Shown here: positions 13,444 to 28,615 of the stretch, one piece after another
How positions within the stretch are numbered: position 1 is the stretch's first letter
How the letters are laid out: each line of letters opens with the position of its first letter
Source of the DNA: Dermatophagoides farinae
Taxonomy: Eukaryota > Arthropoda > Arachnida > Sarcoptiformes > Pyroglyphidae
Length of the DNA stretch: 64,000 bases
Assembly: GCF_024713945.1 (NCBI RefSeq)
Contig: NC_134686.1
Span: forward strand, 2,566,001-2,630,000
Direction of reading: 5' to 3'
The notes under the pieces: generated by a model
What the model saw: only the letters and a program-made list of their open reading frames with translations
What the model was told of the DNA's origin: nothing
The model's database searches: none
Translations under genes and position numbers: made by a program

Positions 13444-16400
13444 GAGCTCAATTTCGTTTCCTTTTATAATAAATGTTTGTTTGTTTACCGTTTTTGTGTG
13501 TTCGTTTTTTTTGGTTAAGTAGCTTATGATGATAATAATAATAATAATTACCACTTTGAACATATATAGATATTGTATAATGTGATTGATCCGGTTGTAA
13601 TAAAACAAAATACGAAATGCTTACTTTTTTAAATCGATAATCAGACTTTTTTTTTGGCCAGTTTTTTTTACTTGTTCATTGATCAATTGATCAATGGGAA
13701 AAAAACACACACACACACTGGACACTGGACACTTGGAATGTTTATCATAGAAGCGATAAATTATGTTGATGTTATTTTTTTCGCATAATATAAAATAACG
13801 ACCGGAAGATTTGCCCATTTTTTTTTTGTTGCTCATAGACAAATTGATCGAGATTTTTTTTTTGTTTTTAATTTAAATTTTCTGTTTTTGTTGTTGTTTT
13901 GGTGATTATTATTCTTGTTTTTTTTTGCTTCAGATTTCTGATTATGGCAATATTTCATTTTATCATCATCATTAACATTGTTCCCAATCCATCATAATCA
14001 TCGATCTATAGTTGATTTTCATTTTTTGGTTTTTTGTTGTTGTTGTTGTTGTTGTTGTTGATGAACACAATTAACCATTGATTTTTTTAATTTTTTCCGT
14101 GTTCATTTTGTTCAATCTGGTTTATTTGCCAGTTTTTGTTTTGTTTTGTTTTTTTTTCTTGATAGAAAAAAATTGTTTACAACATCTCTTGCCGACGATT
14201 TTATTATGATGTTGGGTCAGTGTTTTTTTTTCTTGCATTGTCTGATTATCAGAAAAAAACATCATCGTCATCATTTTATAATGAAAATCTACAAACTTTG
14301 AACTTGAGTTTGTTCGGAAAAAAAATCAAAGAAATTATCAATCGAGATTGATTATTGTACCCGAAAAAAATTGAGATTTGATTCTCGTTATATTGTTGTA
14401 TTCTTTTGTTTGGAATTATCGTTCATAGATAATGATCACCATGATCATCATCATCGACACCTTGATGATGCCAATGTAATAATTATTACCGGACACACAC
14501 ACAGGAAAACATAAAAAAAAACATCGAACGCTCCCATCGATTTTTTTTCTTCTCAAGAAAATTTTTCCCATTGTTCATCGTTGCTAGTATATATATCAAA
14601 AACTATTATGGACCAACACACAGGTATATTCATTGGTTGTCGATATATATTTTTTTACGATCAATACGTTTTTGTTGTCGTGGAGCAAAAAAAAAAAAAA
14701 AAATTTGCCCATATATATCATCATATATCATTAATGGTGGTGGTGGTGGTTTTTTTGGAACCATCCGAATGAAATTGAACGTTTTTCGAGATGCTTGTTA
14801 TGATTTTTTGTTTGTTTGCATTCAATTCGTATTTGATTGTTTTCTAAATGACAATATAACATTGTGTTTTTGATCAAAGACATTATCATCATCGTCATAT
14901 AATTGAACACACACACACACACACAGAATGAATGAATGATTGATATGAATCGATTATAAAGTGAAATGAATTTTTTTTCCATCTCTGAATGATCGTTTTG
15001 TCAATGATAATGATGATGATGATTTATTTTTAGTTTGATTTTTCTTTTGTCCATCTATTTCATTTTTTTTTGGCCAGCGACAATGATACCGTTACTTGGC
15101 TTCTGATCTAAACACTGTGTGTGTGTGTGTGTTCATTTTGGATTTTCTTTTTCGTTATATTATTGAGCATTCCATTGATATCGAATCTTCATCATCATTT
15201 TTTGTGAATGAAATGGATAAAAATTTTGTAAAGAAAAAAAAAAGAAATTCAACAACAAACAACATACAATAACATATTCGACATGAATTCATTGAGAAAT
15301 GGAAAATAAAAATTGACTTGAACTTTCTATTTTTGGTATCGAAAAAAATGATGATGATGATGATGATGATGAATGAATGATTTATCGATCAATCAATCGA
15401 TTGATGATGAAATGGTGATGTTTAGTTTTTTTCCAATATCCAATATACAATAGGTATGTATAAATAATTGAAAAAAAATGATCATCATGAGTAATGAAAA
15501 AAAGTTCATGTAGTTCATGTATGATGTCCAGAATTTTTGATATTTCTAGAATTTCTTTTTTGATGTATGGATAAATTACCAAAATTGATAAGATGTCATT
15601 GAATCGAATTTTTTTTTTGTTTGGAATTTATGTTTGAAGTTTTTTTGGATATTCTTGAAAAAAAGTTGACATTTTTTGGACAACTATTTTGACCATAGTT
15701 GTATGATTCAGGTGTAGTGTATATTTTTTTTTTTAACTATAGTGAAGAGAAAAAATGAAATTTCTAAAAATAAATCAACAACACACACAGGTTGAAAAAT
15801 GGGAAAACAAAAATTTTCCACCATGTATTTGGACGGATTGCCGTACGGTTTTTTTTTCATTTTTTTTCGTATTTGTATGTCAAATGCACATATAATGAAT
15901 GTGATGATGCGGACAACAGTATAACTATGATGATGATGGTCAAAGTTTTCTCTCTACTTTTTTTTCCATAAAAAAAAATTTATTAGTAACAAGAAATGAT
16001 GATGGAATTTGAGAGCGAGAGAAATTTTTTTTTTTTTTTTTTTTTTGATGATAATGGTCATGAACCTCTGACTGAAACCATTATTGTGGTAAATATTTAT
16101 ATATATAATCGCTAAATATAAATAATGCAAACATCTGCATATTGTTATAAATGAATATATAAAAACAACAGCAACGGTAATATAAATGGTCATCATCATA
16201 TAATTGTGAGCCACTGCAATTTCCCGTATTTCATTATATATAAATAAACAAACAAAAAAACCATCTATTTAAAATGGTCATCATCATCATCATGATTACG
16301 TAATAATCATGGCTGACATGATTATACCTGTTGAATGCTTGCGCTTTCTCTTTTTCTGTCTGATGTTTTTTTTTACCGTATACACAAAATATTAAAGGGA

Positions 16401-19400
16401 TTTTTTTGTTGATGTTGTTGACATGTTGATTCCCGTTATTTTTTTGAAAATTTCTTGAAAAAAAAGAATTTATCATTGTCAACAATGTTTTTGTGTGTGT
16501 GTGTCCATAATTTTAGCCAGTAATTGTTGTTCCTTTGAACAAACAATCATCAACAACAATTATAAATTACCACATGAACTGGTTAGCAGCTGTTTTGTTT
16601 TGTTAGTGCAATGTTATATTATATAATTCTCGAATTTAATTTTTATTTTTTCTCACTTTGGATTGTTATACAGTGAACATTTTGAATATAAAAAATTTGT
16701 TGTGATGGTAATGGTGTTATTATATTTTGCGATCACTATGGCTATGATCATTTCTGTTGTTATTTGGTTATTTTCAATTCAATATTGTCAAACATTTAAT
16801 TCAACATCACCAACACCAATACCATGGTTGTTTACTGATGGTTATGATAAAAAAATTACATGTGGTGTACATTTATTGAATGAAACAATAGCCATTTCAA
16901 TAATGGGCAATCGTATTTATCAATTTACTTTTGATCTTTCTGTCACTATGTATAATAAAGATAAACATTTTGTTACTAATCACATGTATATGGAAATGGG
17001 TCTAAAATTTTCATTAAAAACACTGAATCCAATATTTATTGATATGGGTGTATCATTAAAATCAAGATTGGATGCATTTACAGTGAAATCATTACATGAA
17101 AATATTGCAATGGCATTAATTAAAGAAGAAAATAAGGACAGAAGATTCCAGATTTTTGTAAAAGATACGAATCATAATTGTTACCGTGGTGCATGTCATT
17201 CAACATTAACAAATAAAGTAATTGCTAATTTTCAATTAAAATATGACCAACATGAAAAATTTAAATTTGTAAATATAATAATGATCAGTGCCGAGAACAG
17301 TGCATTTGTAATTATCATCGATAAAGATTCCAAAGGTTTACATTTTCAATTTATAAATACTACTTGTACTAATGCTTATACATTTGGATATATTTGTTTA
17401 CTAAAATCCAAACGATTACGAGCACAAAACAATGAGGATCACTGTAATAGTGATGATGATATGATTATTGGCCAAGGATCAATAAATCATGTACAATTTT
17501 CACAAATTGAATATGGTTTCACTGGTGGTGGTATTCTACATTTGGTTTCTTATCAACAAAAATTTGTCCTTACTGTTGATCAACGATTATTGTATATATT
17601 TGATCAGGATTATCCATATCAAATAATATCGTTTTTAGATTTTTTTCGTTGTCGTAAATGGGATATTGTATTTGAAAATGAAAATAATACTGTTGATGAT
17701 GTTAATAAACTTGCTACTGTTGATACTAATGACGATAATGTAGATAATGATAAACATAATACACGTGGCATTATTATCATCATAATTGTTGTGATTGTTT
17801 TAGCCATAACATTCATAATATTTCCTATTTATTTTTTTCTACATAAACGTAAACGATCAAGATCAATGATGAAACAATCAATGCCATGGAATAAGGTACC
17901 ATCATCAATGTTGATGGTAAAAAGTCCAAATTTATATAGTAAATTTAATCCATATTTAAGGCCATCATCATCATCTTCATCAGCATCAAGAAACGAATCA
18001 AATTCTTCATTATCATCATTTTCATCATCATCATCATCATCATCACCATTATCAGGTGCTGATGATAGACGAAATTCTAGAAGACAACGACGGCGAAATA
18101 CTATTGATAAACGTAGAATAATACGTGGAACCAGATCACCGAATCTGGATTCATCAAGAAATCTACATACAACAACAATAACAACGACAACATCACCACC
18201 ACAAACAATAATGACAAGTATTGGTGGATCACCAAATACAACAAGTGATCTACTTTTTCCAACAATGAATAATAGTTCTGTGGCTAAATCACCACATCGT
18301 CCATAGAAAAGAATATATCAAATACAAAATATGGATAAATCACAATGCATTTGTAAAAAAAAACTTTCATCTTTTTTTTTCTTTCTAAAATTGAAAAATT
18401 GATTCAATTTCAATTTCATCATTTGTGAAATAAATTTTTTTTTTCCAGTATTAACCAATAGTGCATGTGATCATTATTATTACGATGATATTGATGATGA
18501 TGATGATGATGATGACAAGTTCAAGATTTTGTCACAATTTTTTTTCACTTTCAAAAAAAAAAAAATTTGTGATCCATTTAAAAGAGAGGAGATAATGGGA
18601 GAGAGAGAAGGATGATAATAAGATCAAGGCTATTAAGATCCATTAATATCGTTTAGATCGTGTTTTGTATATTCATCTTTGCCATTTGATCATTGAACAT
18701 CAATATTTGCGAAATAATGAATGATGAATGAATAGGCCCCCAGTAACAGTAGTGGTGTGTTGTTTTTTGTTTCGAGTTGAGAAAGAAAATACACTCAGGT
18801 AGAGAGAGAGGGCAAATGTTTTTTTTTCTGTTTCACCCTAGAATTTTTAAAGGTGTGCTATTTTTTCTGGTTATTCCGTCGTTTTTTTGCCATTTTTTTT
18901 GTCTTTAAAAACAGCTGCAATGACAGAGCCAAAAAAAAAAAACATTTGAATAAAATGAAATTGAAAATGGTAATAAATAATCATTCATCAATTACAAGAA
19001 CAAGAGATAAACATAACCTAATGAGGTTGGTCATTAGGTCAACAGCAACAGCAGCAGCAACAGAAACAGCCACCGGTAATGATCTTTGCCATATAAAATG
19101 TATGAATAAAAAAAAGGATTGTCCAGAACAAACAAACCAAAAAAAAAAAAAAAATGCTTTCACTAGCAGCCATCCACTCCTCCTACCCCGATGAAAAAAA
19201 TAATGGGATAAACAATCATGTGATGGCCCAATCTTACAACAACAACAACAACAATGATGATGATGCTAAAAACTGATGCTACTTTTTTTCTGTTGTTGTC
19301 GCTGATTGTTTGTTTGTTGAATTTTTTTTGAATCTTTTTTTTTATATTTCAAAGAAAAATTCAACAACAAATATTTCGTATTTTTTTCTTCTTTTTATTG

Positions 19401-22400
19401 ATATAACATTTCTTTGCAATGTTTTTTTTTTTTTTTTTTGGTTGTTGTTGTTGTTGTTGTTGTTGTTGAACAAATGATAAAATTCTAAAAATAGATAAAT
19501 TTCACATTTTATAATCATCATCATCATCATTTTGATTAAAGATTTTTGTGTATGGAGAAGTATGAAAAGAAAACTTGTCCATTGATATGATGATGAAAGT
19601 GAACGAATCGGTCCGTTTTTTTTTTCATTTATTTATTTGTTTATTGATGATGATTCGGGGTATGAAACACCGGTCAAAGAAATGTTTTGTTTTCACTTTT
19701 CATTATTATTCAATTTGTGACCAATTTGTGAAATGACCGGCCAAACTGACTGGTCGACTGACCGAATGATTTATCTTCATTTTTGTTATGATATCCTCGA
19801 TGATTATATCATTATGATATATGAACATTAATGTTTTTTTTTCTCCAAAGATTCATTGACCGAGAAAATCATTGGACTATGCCGAAAAAAATGAAAATAT
19901 GGAAAAAAAAATTTTTTTCCATTTTTCATTGTAGCTGTAGTCGTTGATGATGAATTTCTCAATTTCAATTTCATAATATACATATATATTTTGTTGAATT
20001 TAAATCAGATCAATCAATCATAATAATAAAATGATACACAAGTGTAATGGGAATTTTTGCAATGTAATAGATTATCTCATGATCAGTATTGATATGAAAA
20101 AAAAAAAATTTTTTTTTATTAAATTTAAAATTGAAAAAAAATCATATCAATTTCATCATGAATAACAGACACACACACACACACACTCAGATACAAATGT
20201 GAAGATGATTTTCGATTAGCAAAAAATTGACAAAAAAAAATTACTAGATTCACATTACTTCCTCGTTTGTCTTTTTTTGTTGTTGTTGTTGTTGTTGTCA
20301 TTGTTTTTGGGTTTGGTGACCCGAAACCGAACGCATACATAGATCACACGATGATGATGATGATGATGAAGATGATCATTATCGATCGTATTTTTTCGTA
20401 TTTTAAGGTGCTAATTGTGTACAACCAAGTTTTGGTTTGTGTACCTGATGATTGAATGAATGAATCGATGGAATTTTTTTTTATTTTTTATTTTAATATT
20501 TGTAAAATTATCATCATCATGAATAAATACCACTCGACCTCGAAACATTTGAAATGAACGAACGATCATTGAGAAAAAAAAATTATTGAAATTACATTGA
20601 TTGTACCCAAAATATATATGATGGTGGTAAAAGAAAAGAATGAGGTCAACGAAAAAAAAAGATGTTTGGTAAGTGTGTAAATGAATGAGAGAAAAAGAGG
20701 TATCTAATCGGATCGAACAAACAAACAAAAATCAATCGTTTTTTTTTTGGTCGAATGAAATGATGGTCATCATTCATCTTGACCTTGTGGTTGTTGTTGT
20801 TGTTGTGCTGACCAGGAAAAAAAATGGCGCCCAAATGTTGTTATGGCCATCATTTTGAAATGTATGTTGTATATATATATGAAAATTATGATTCCATACA
20901 CATGTCATATGTGCAACAAGTGTGTGTGTGTTGTGTTGTGTATGTTATGTTATGTTATGTGTGTAAATCAAATATTGTTAATTGAATTCCTCATTATTTC
21001 AATGGACATTGGTCATGAAAAACTAGAAATGAATAATAATTTGTAAGAAAGAAGAAAAAAATTTCCTGCTCATCATCATCGGATTTCCGAAATACATTAA
21101 AATGTGAAATGAATCGTGAAATTTATGAGCAACAACAAATAATTTGGCAATGGCCGAAATATTTTCACGGAATAAAGAGATGGCGAGATTTAATATCTCT
21201 CCATCTCTTTCACTCGTTTGTATCTTGATTAATTGATTGTTAATCTCTTTCTATGCATAAGGGTCACAATCTTCATCATGAATTTGATTTTACGATATTT
21301 TTTTCAAATCCGTTGATGACAAGGTCGATACTACTTCATCATAAATAAAAATGTTTTGAAGAAAATGAAAAAAAAAACATTGAATAAATTACATAATTTG
21401 TCAATCTGATAGATTAATGGTTTGAGAATTTTGCGTGTGTGTGTGTGTGTTTGATTTTTTTTTTGTTTGTGATTTTCTTCGATTAATTATCGATGACATT
21501 TTTTTTTTCGTTGTTGATGACATCATTATCATCATCATCACCGCACAGAGACACAATTTCACCCCAGTTTATAGTTCAATTTTTTTTCCAGGAAATTTAT
21601 TTCGTTTTTTTCTTTGTCTGTTATTGCCAATTTTGAACAAGAACAAAACGAAAAAACGAAAAAAAAGTAAAAGTGAGATCATCTACACATTATAACCTGT
21701 GTGTGTTTTTGTTGTTGTTGTCGTTGATTTTTATCTTTTTTCCATTTCCATTTTGTTGCTGCTGCTGTTATATTCGGGCCTATCCTATCCTATCCTATCA
21801 TGATGTTTTTTTTTTTTTTAGTTTGCATCACTTGAAATGAAAGTTGATCTACATTTTTGTTTTTTTTTCTTCTTCTTCTTCTTTGTGCCACAATTACAAT
21901 CAACAACAAGAAGAAGAAGAAGAAAAAAACCGTAATAGGAAATACTAGGCTTGGTATTGAAGTGAAGTGAAAAAAAAAATTGTATGGTTGAAATAGGCGG
22001 CCGGTTTTGGTCGAAATATATTTATATATATTCTAATTGTTCAAATGTTGTTTGATATTTACTCATCATGATCATGATTGTTTGCCATGTTTGTCAGGTT
22101 TCTATTTCAATGATGAGGCGGAAATCTTTTTTGTTTTTTCTTGTTGAACCCATTCTTTTTTTTTTCTTAGTCATGAAACATTTGTATTCAAATATTGGAT
22201 TCGGCCATGGATACCATAAACATTCATATGTCTATCTCGGTTATCATTTTTTTTTTTTGATTTCATTATCATCATTTTTGTTTGATCACATCAAACGATC
22301 TGTTAGATCTAGTTTTCGACAATTATTTTCAATCAATTAACAAACACTTTCAATTTGCTCTGTTTTTTTCCATCTAATTCATTCATTGATCCTGTCTATA

Positions 22401-24233
22401 TGTTATCATCAATTCAATACAGGCCAATCTTAATTTTCTGGATTAATCATGTTCAAGTTGTTCCATAAGCAAGAGAGAGAGAGAGATTGGGATGTAAATC
22501 GATTATCGATCCGCAGTCATAATCCTCATTAATGATAATGATTTTAAAATTGAAACGAAAAACAATTTGTGATTGTCATTATTATTATTCTTTGTTTCCT
22601 TTTTCACAGGTCAAATGTTCAAAAAGTGATCTGTTTGCCAAAAAAAAAGTAGAAACAAAAATGTTTGAATCACATCATATGTCACACATGTAACAATTTT
22701 GTTTTTTGCCTTCGCAATTGGCCCTGTGACATTGGAGATTAGGATTTGTAATGATTTTTTTTTGTATGATTATTTGTTAACAACAAAAAAAAAAATTATC
22801 GAAAAAAATACAGGTGAAAATGTAAAAGGAAATGAAATGAAATGAAATTTTTTCCTTCCAACGTGGCCATTATTATTTGAAACTATTATTACAAAATCAT
22901 CATCAATTGAATCGTTATTTTGATGTTCAGTACATTTTGTTTTCTCACATTGAATCATAATCATAATGATGATTATGATGATAAAAACAAAAATGATCAA
23001 TGTAGTCCGATGGTCAAAAGTTTGGCGCGGCTTGAAAGAAGCTGAAGAAGAAGAAAAGAAAAGAAAACCTTGGTTTTTATTGAATCGATTGTTTCAAGTT
23101 CGGTATTTGTAATGAGATGATAATTTTTTTTTTGTTTTTTTTTGCTTCTTTGGCCATGTTTTCTCTTGTTGTCGGTTGTTGTTGTTGTTCAATTGCCAAT
23201 CAAAAAAATTGAACAAAAAAAAAAGTTGAAAATGAATTGAATTGAACATTGGACATGAATCAATCAATTTGTGTAGAGAAACAAAAAACATGGAATCATG
23301 TGTGTGCTTGAAAAAATATGTAGAAAGTAAAAAAAACTTGCATGTTTATGTAGATTGGTTGTTGTTGTTGTTGTTGTGGAATCATCATTTTCGTTTTTGT
23401 TCATATTCAAATTCAAATTAAACGTTTTTTTTTTTGTTTTCTTTCATTTGGCATCATGAATTGAATGACAATGGTCATTTTCTCATGTGTATATTATATT
23501 ATATTCATTGATCTAATTTACATGAGATTTTTTTTTGTTTTATTTTTTTTCTCATAAAAATCTTCATCATCATCATTCAATTGAGGTGTTACAGTTTTAT
23601 TTGATATGAATTTATGAAAAATTTTTCAAATTGATTTTACTAATGATATATATGTATATAACATTATTGTCATTAGAGAGACAAAATTTTTTAAAATATC
23701 ATAACCATCATAATGGTGTTTACCATTTATTAAATTATCTCATCATCATCATCATCTTCATGGTCACAAACAAGTGTGTGTGTGTTGCTCATATTTCCAT
23801 ATAGAATAATTATGGTGAATCTTTTCTCAGTTGTTTTTTTCCCATCTCGTTTTATTTAGCCTTTTTTGTATTTATGTTTGGGTGGTGGTGGTGGTGGTGG
23901 TGGTCACACTTGTTGATATCATATCAAGCTGCTGTTGTTCATTATAATCTCGTTGACTTGATTTAATATTTATTTTCATTTCATTTCATTCAATATGTTG
24001 ACCATCAACATTAACAAAAAAAAATGAGAATGGATGTTTGTATAGTGAAAAAAAAACAGTAGACATATATATATCTGTATGTACAATGTTGGGCAACATT
24101 GATTTTTTAATGATGATTATGACTAGATTGTTGTTGGACAAAAACATGGTAGACTTTTTTTTCTTTTATTCGATCGTTGACGATGCTTTATATATGCTGT
24201 TTATGTTACATAATTATATTTTCTTTTCTTATA

Positions 24234-24268
<35 letters not shown>

Positions 24269-27200
24269 ATAATATGGAGCAATGTTCAATCAAAAACACA
24301 CATACACAGAGAGAAAAAAGTTGAATTTTAATTGGATCAATCAATCATTTAATCCGTAAACAGAGATATTTTTTTTTGTTGTACATAACATTGAATCAAC
24401 AACGTCTGCTGCTGTGTGTGTGTGTGTGTAGGAAGTTTATGAACAGGAGGAATAATTTGAAATTTTTTTTCTTTTTTTTTATCAATTTGTAAAAATCTTG
24501 AATCTTTTTTTTTCCAAAAAATTTTTAATCTTATTCATACTAATAATCATCATTGCCCATATCATTTTTTGTTTGTTTGAAAATAATCATCAATCATCAA
24601 ATCGATAATAAATTTGATAAATTCATTGATCATTGATCAAATATGAATTCATTATTCGGATTAGCCACACATTTCAATTGGGTGTGTGTGTGCGATGTTT
24701 TGTAGTCAACATTGACCTTTTTTTTATATATATATTTCCGACGCCTGTTTTCATTTTTTCCACTGTCCAAAAACCAGCATGAATACGTGTAGATATTTCA
24801 CCATCATCGATTGATGATGGATTCAATGAAACAACAACAAAAATCGATAACCAATTGACAAGAAAATTGCTCAATTCACTTTTTTTTCTTATGTGAAACA
24901 ATTATCATGATGATAATGATGATGATGATGATGATGGCTATAACGACGATGACAACAAGATTATGATCACGACGATGATGATGATGGTAGCATGACAATA
25001 GCATCCAACTTTTTTTTTCTTCCATATGATAATGACATTACACTTGGATATTATATATGGAAGGATTCTATTTATAAATCAATTTTGTCTGTCGAATAAC
25101 AACAAAACTAGGCAAAACTCTTGTGATTTATATTCACATCATAACATTACAATATATCAAATGAAAACTATAGATAAAAACAACAAAACAAAAATAGTCA
25201 AATGGTCACTGCCATGGTTAGAAAGAAAGACAGAAAAGAAAATGTTCACATCGTCGTTTTTTTTTACCATAGCATTTGATCCATGATGATGATGAATTTG
25301 AATTGAAAAAAAAATGCTGGCTTTGTCACACACACATGTGTGTGTGTGTGTGTGGCTACTGAATTGCGTTCAATACAATCGGTACAATTTTTTTTTGTTG
25401 TTACAGCGCTATTAATAACACAATATAACCATGTCATAGTTTTTAAAAATGGATTTTTTTCCCTTCTTAAATTATGACGATGATGGTGATGATGATGATC
25501 ATTTAAAAATTATGATTTTTAGCCTGAAGCTTGTAAAGATAATCCTCTTTTTTCTATCAATAAGTTATCAGTGATTTTCCGTTTTTTTTTCTTTTATATA
25601 TTTATAAATTCCCCATCATCGTCATATTTTTTTTTTCATTTCATGTGGCACATTTTTTTTCTACTTCTTGTCATGTATGAAAATCTGGTTTTTTTCTGTT
25701 TTTTTTTCTTCAAATGATTTTGACAATGATGACAGCTTCTGGCTAATATCATGCAGTCAAGAAATGGAAAAAAAACAATAGGATCATGAATATAGATCAT
25801 CATCATCATCATCATTATAATGGCAAACAAAAAAAAATGGGTAATTAGTTGTTCGAGGGCAATCAATGTGAATTTTTAAATTGTCATCGAGATAAAGGCA
25901 GAGCAAGAGAGAGGGTTGAAACCCAGAAAAAAATGAATTCATTTTTCATTTTCAAAAAAAAACAAACAAACAAACAAAAGCCTAGCCATCAATTGTCATC
26001 GTGCACTTGTTGCTGTTGTTGTTGTTGTCCTGTCTATTCATGTTAATCCATATGATATTTTTCAAGGATCCCAATCAAATCAAATCGAATCAGAAACAAA
26101 AACAAAAACAAAAACAAAATCTCATAATATGGACAGAATTGGCTCACATGAATGATGGATTTAGTACGGATTTAGTTATGTGTGTGTGTGTGTGTGGCTT
26201 TGTTTTCGTCATTTGAATTTAAATCAAATCAAATCAAATGAAAATTGTTTGAACAATGACATGATGATGATAATCACCATAATGAATAAAAATGAAACGA
26301 AATCAAATCAAAATCAAAAAATGAATTTGAAAATAACGTTGATTTACTTTGACAACAACGAAACAAAAAAAACCCCTGGATTATGCCTTCGAGGCTATGT
26401 ATATTTGAATTGGATTCCATTTTTTTTTTTGATTGATGTAAATAATGATAATATTAATTGATAGATTGATTGATTGATTGGTTGAATGTAAATGTAAATG
26501 TAAACAAACATTGTCTTGATCTCTTGTGTGATTGTGTATCGATCGATCGATCCATCCATTCATCCATCGATAGATGGGTATCTAATATTTGAATTGAAAT
26601 TTTATTTCAAAACAAGATGATTCTGATTTTTGAGATTGAGATTGACATACATTATTATTAGTTACTACTAGATGGATATTTTTAGATACAAATACCATGT
26701 TGTTGTTGTTGTTGTTGTTGTTATATTACATTTTGGATCTATTCGATTCAGGTACCGAAATCAACACACACAAACACACACACACACACAAACACACGTT
26801 CAATCAACCTTATCGGTGAATATGTTCAAATTGAATTGATTCATGACGAGTTTTCATTTCGTTTTCCCTTTTTTTTTCTCTCTCTCTCTCTTTCTTCCCC
26901 TTCTATTCCATTCATTCATCTAATAACAATCTGATTGCAATGGATCGATTATTGATCTCACTGTAGACATACACAATTGCCTTCCAATCGATTATTGTGC
27001 AAATGTTTTTCATTTCACACACACATATACACAGAACAGAACAGACATTTGAATCAATCGAATTGAAACATATATAGGAACTTTAATGACAAAAAAAAAA
27101 TAAAAAATCAAATTCCAATTTCTATTTTTGGTTTTCATTTTGTCATCTTTCTCAATCTATCTCTCTCGCTGTGTGTGTGTGTCAGAAAAATTGATTTGTT

Positions 27201-28580
27201 TTTTTTTTGTTGTGCTCTAATTTTATCGTTGGTGGTTTGATTTGTTGCCTACAAACAAAAACAAAAACAAAAAAAAATATGCCGAGATCAAATTGATAAA
27301 AGAAAAAACAAACAAACAATCAAAAATCAAAACATCCAATCAGATAAAATGATGTTGTTGGATAACAAACAAAAAAAAAAAAAAATTCCACCATCCTTTT
27401 TTTGGGGCCACCACTACTATTTTCCTTCCTAAAAGATTTTATTGTTCATTGTCATTTTGAATGATCCATGGATTTCATTTTGGATCAATCGAAATGAATG
27501 GCCATTCGTTTATTCATTCACATTCAATCCACTTGTCAGATTATCTCTATTTACACTTAGCCTTGAAATGTATCCATTTAGTGGAAAAAACTTGGCATCG
27601 ATTCATTCATTGTATCATCATATCAATCGACGAATGGGAAATGGATTGCAAAAAAAAAAAAAAAAAAAAAAAATTGAAACGAATTTCTTCTCATTATTGG
27701 CCACAAATAGGCAAAACAATTTTTCTCGTTGTTGTTGTTGTCGTCGTTGCTGTTGCCATTGAATTTAATTCATTTTCATTCAGAAATGTGTGGTCAGAAA
27801 TTTAAAAAAAAAAAAAATTTTTCCTCACATTTCAACTAAATCTATCTATGATGTGTGATAAAAAATTTCTCATCATCATTTTAGGCCAACGGTGATTCAT
27901 TCATTCGGTGTTTTTTATGTAGAAAAAAAAGATTATAATTTTAGCAGCCAGTTTGAATTTTTTTTTTTTTTTTTGATATTCAAATGTTTCACAGCCACAT
28001 TTGGAATGTTGTTCGTTTTGTTTTTTGTTTTGTTTTTTCGTTCATTTTCAATGTTTCACTACTACTACTACTACTACTACTGTCAGATAATGTCATTTTC
28101 AATTAGCATTAAATTTCAAATCTCTTTGGCCCTGTCTGATGTCATGATGATAATAATAATAATAATGATGTCTTGATTTGGAAAACAAAAAAAAAGTGTA
28201 TACAGGTGGATGATCTCTACCACCTGTTGATTTGTTGTTGACCCATAAACAAACATGTGAAAATGATCTGAATGAATGAATGAATGAAACGAATGGAAAC
28301 GTCAAAAAAAGAATTGAATTTTTTTTCCGCTATGATGATAAGAAAAAAAAGACCAGAAAAAATTTTTGATTTTCATTTGAAATCGAAATCGAATCGATTC
28401 GTATTTTTTTCGGTTTTGGTTTTCATGGAACACTGAGACAGGTGTGTTTATTCGCTTTTTATACCTGGCTATGGCTATGAAATTCTTGGCATTTTTTTTT
28501 CCCATTGCATATCACAGATATTTCTATTTCTGTCAATCTTTTGTTTTTTTTTTTGCTGAAATTATGTCTACATGTATTCA

Positions 28581-28615
<35 letters not shown>

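Noticed and set aside
18853-19194. 113-codon + strand frame after the nested gene
   Set aside because: Lys runs from poly-A and a short CAG-like repeat; no start context or domain.
27442-27805. Two overlapping frames of 106 and 114 codons in intron 1
   Set aside because: Both cross a 20-base poly-A run and a GTT repeat. No shared composition with real exons, and no domain.
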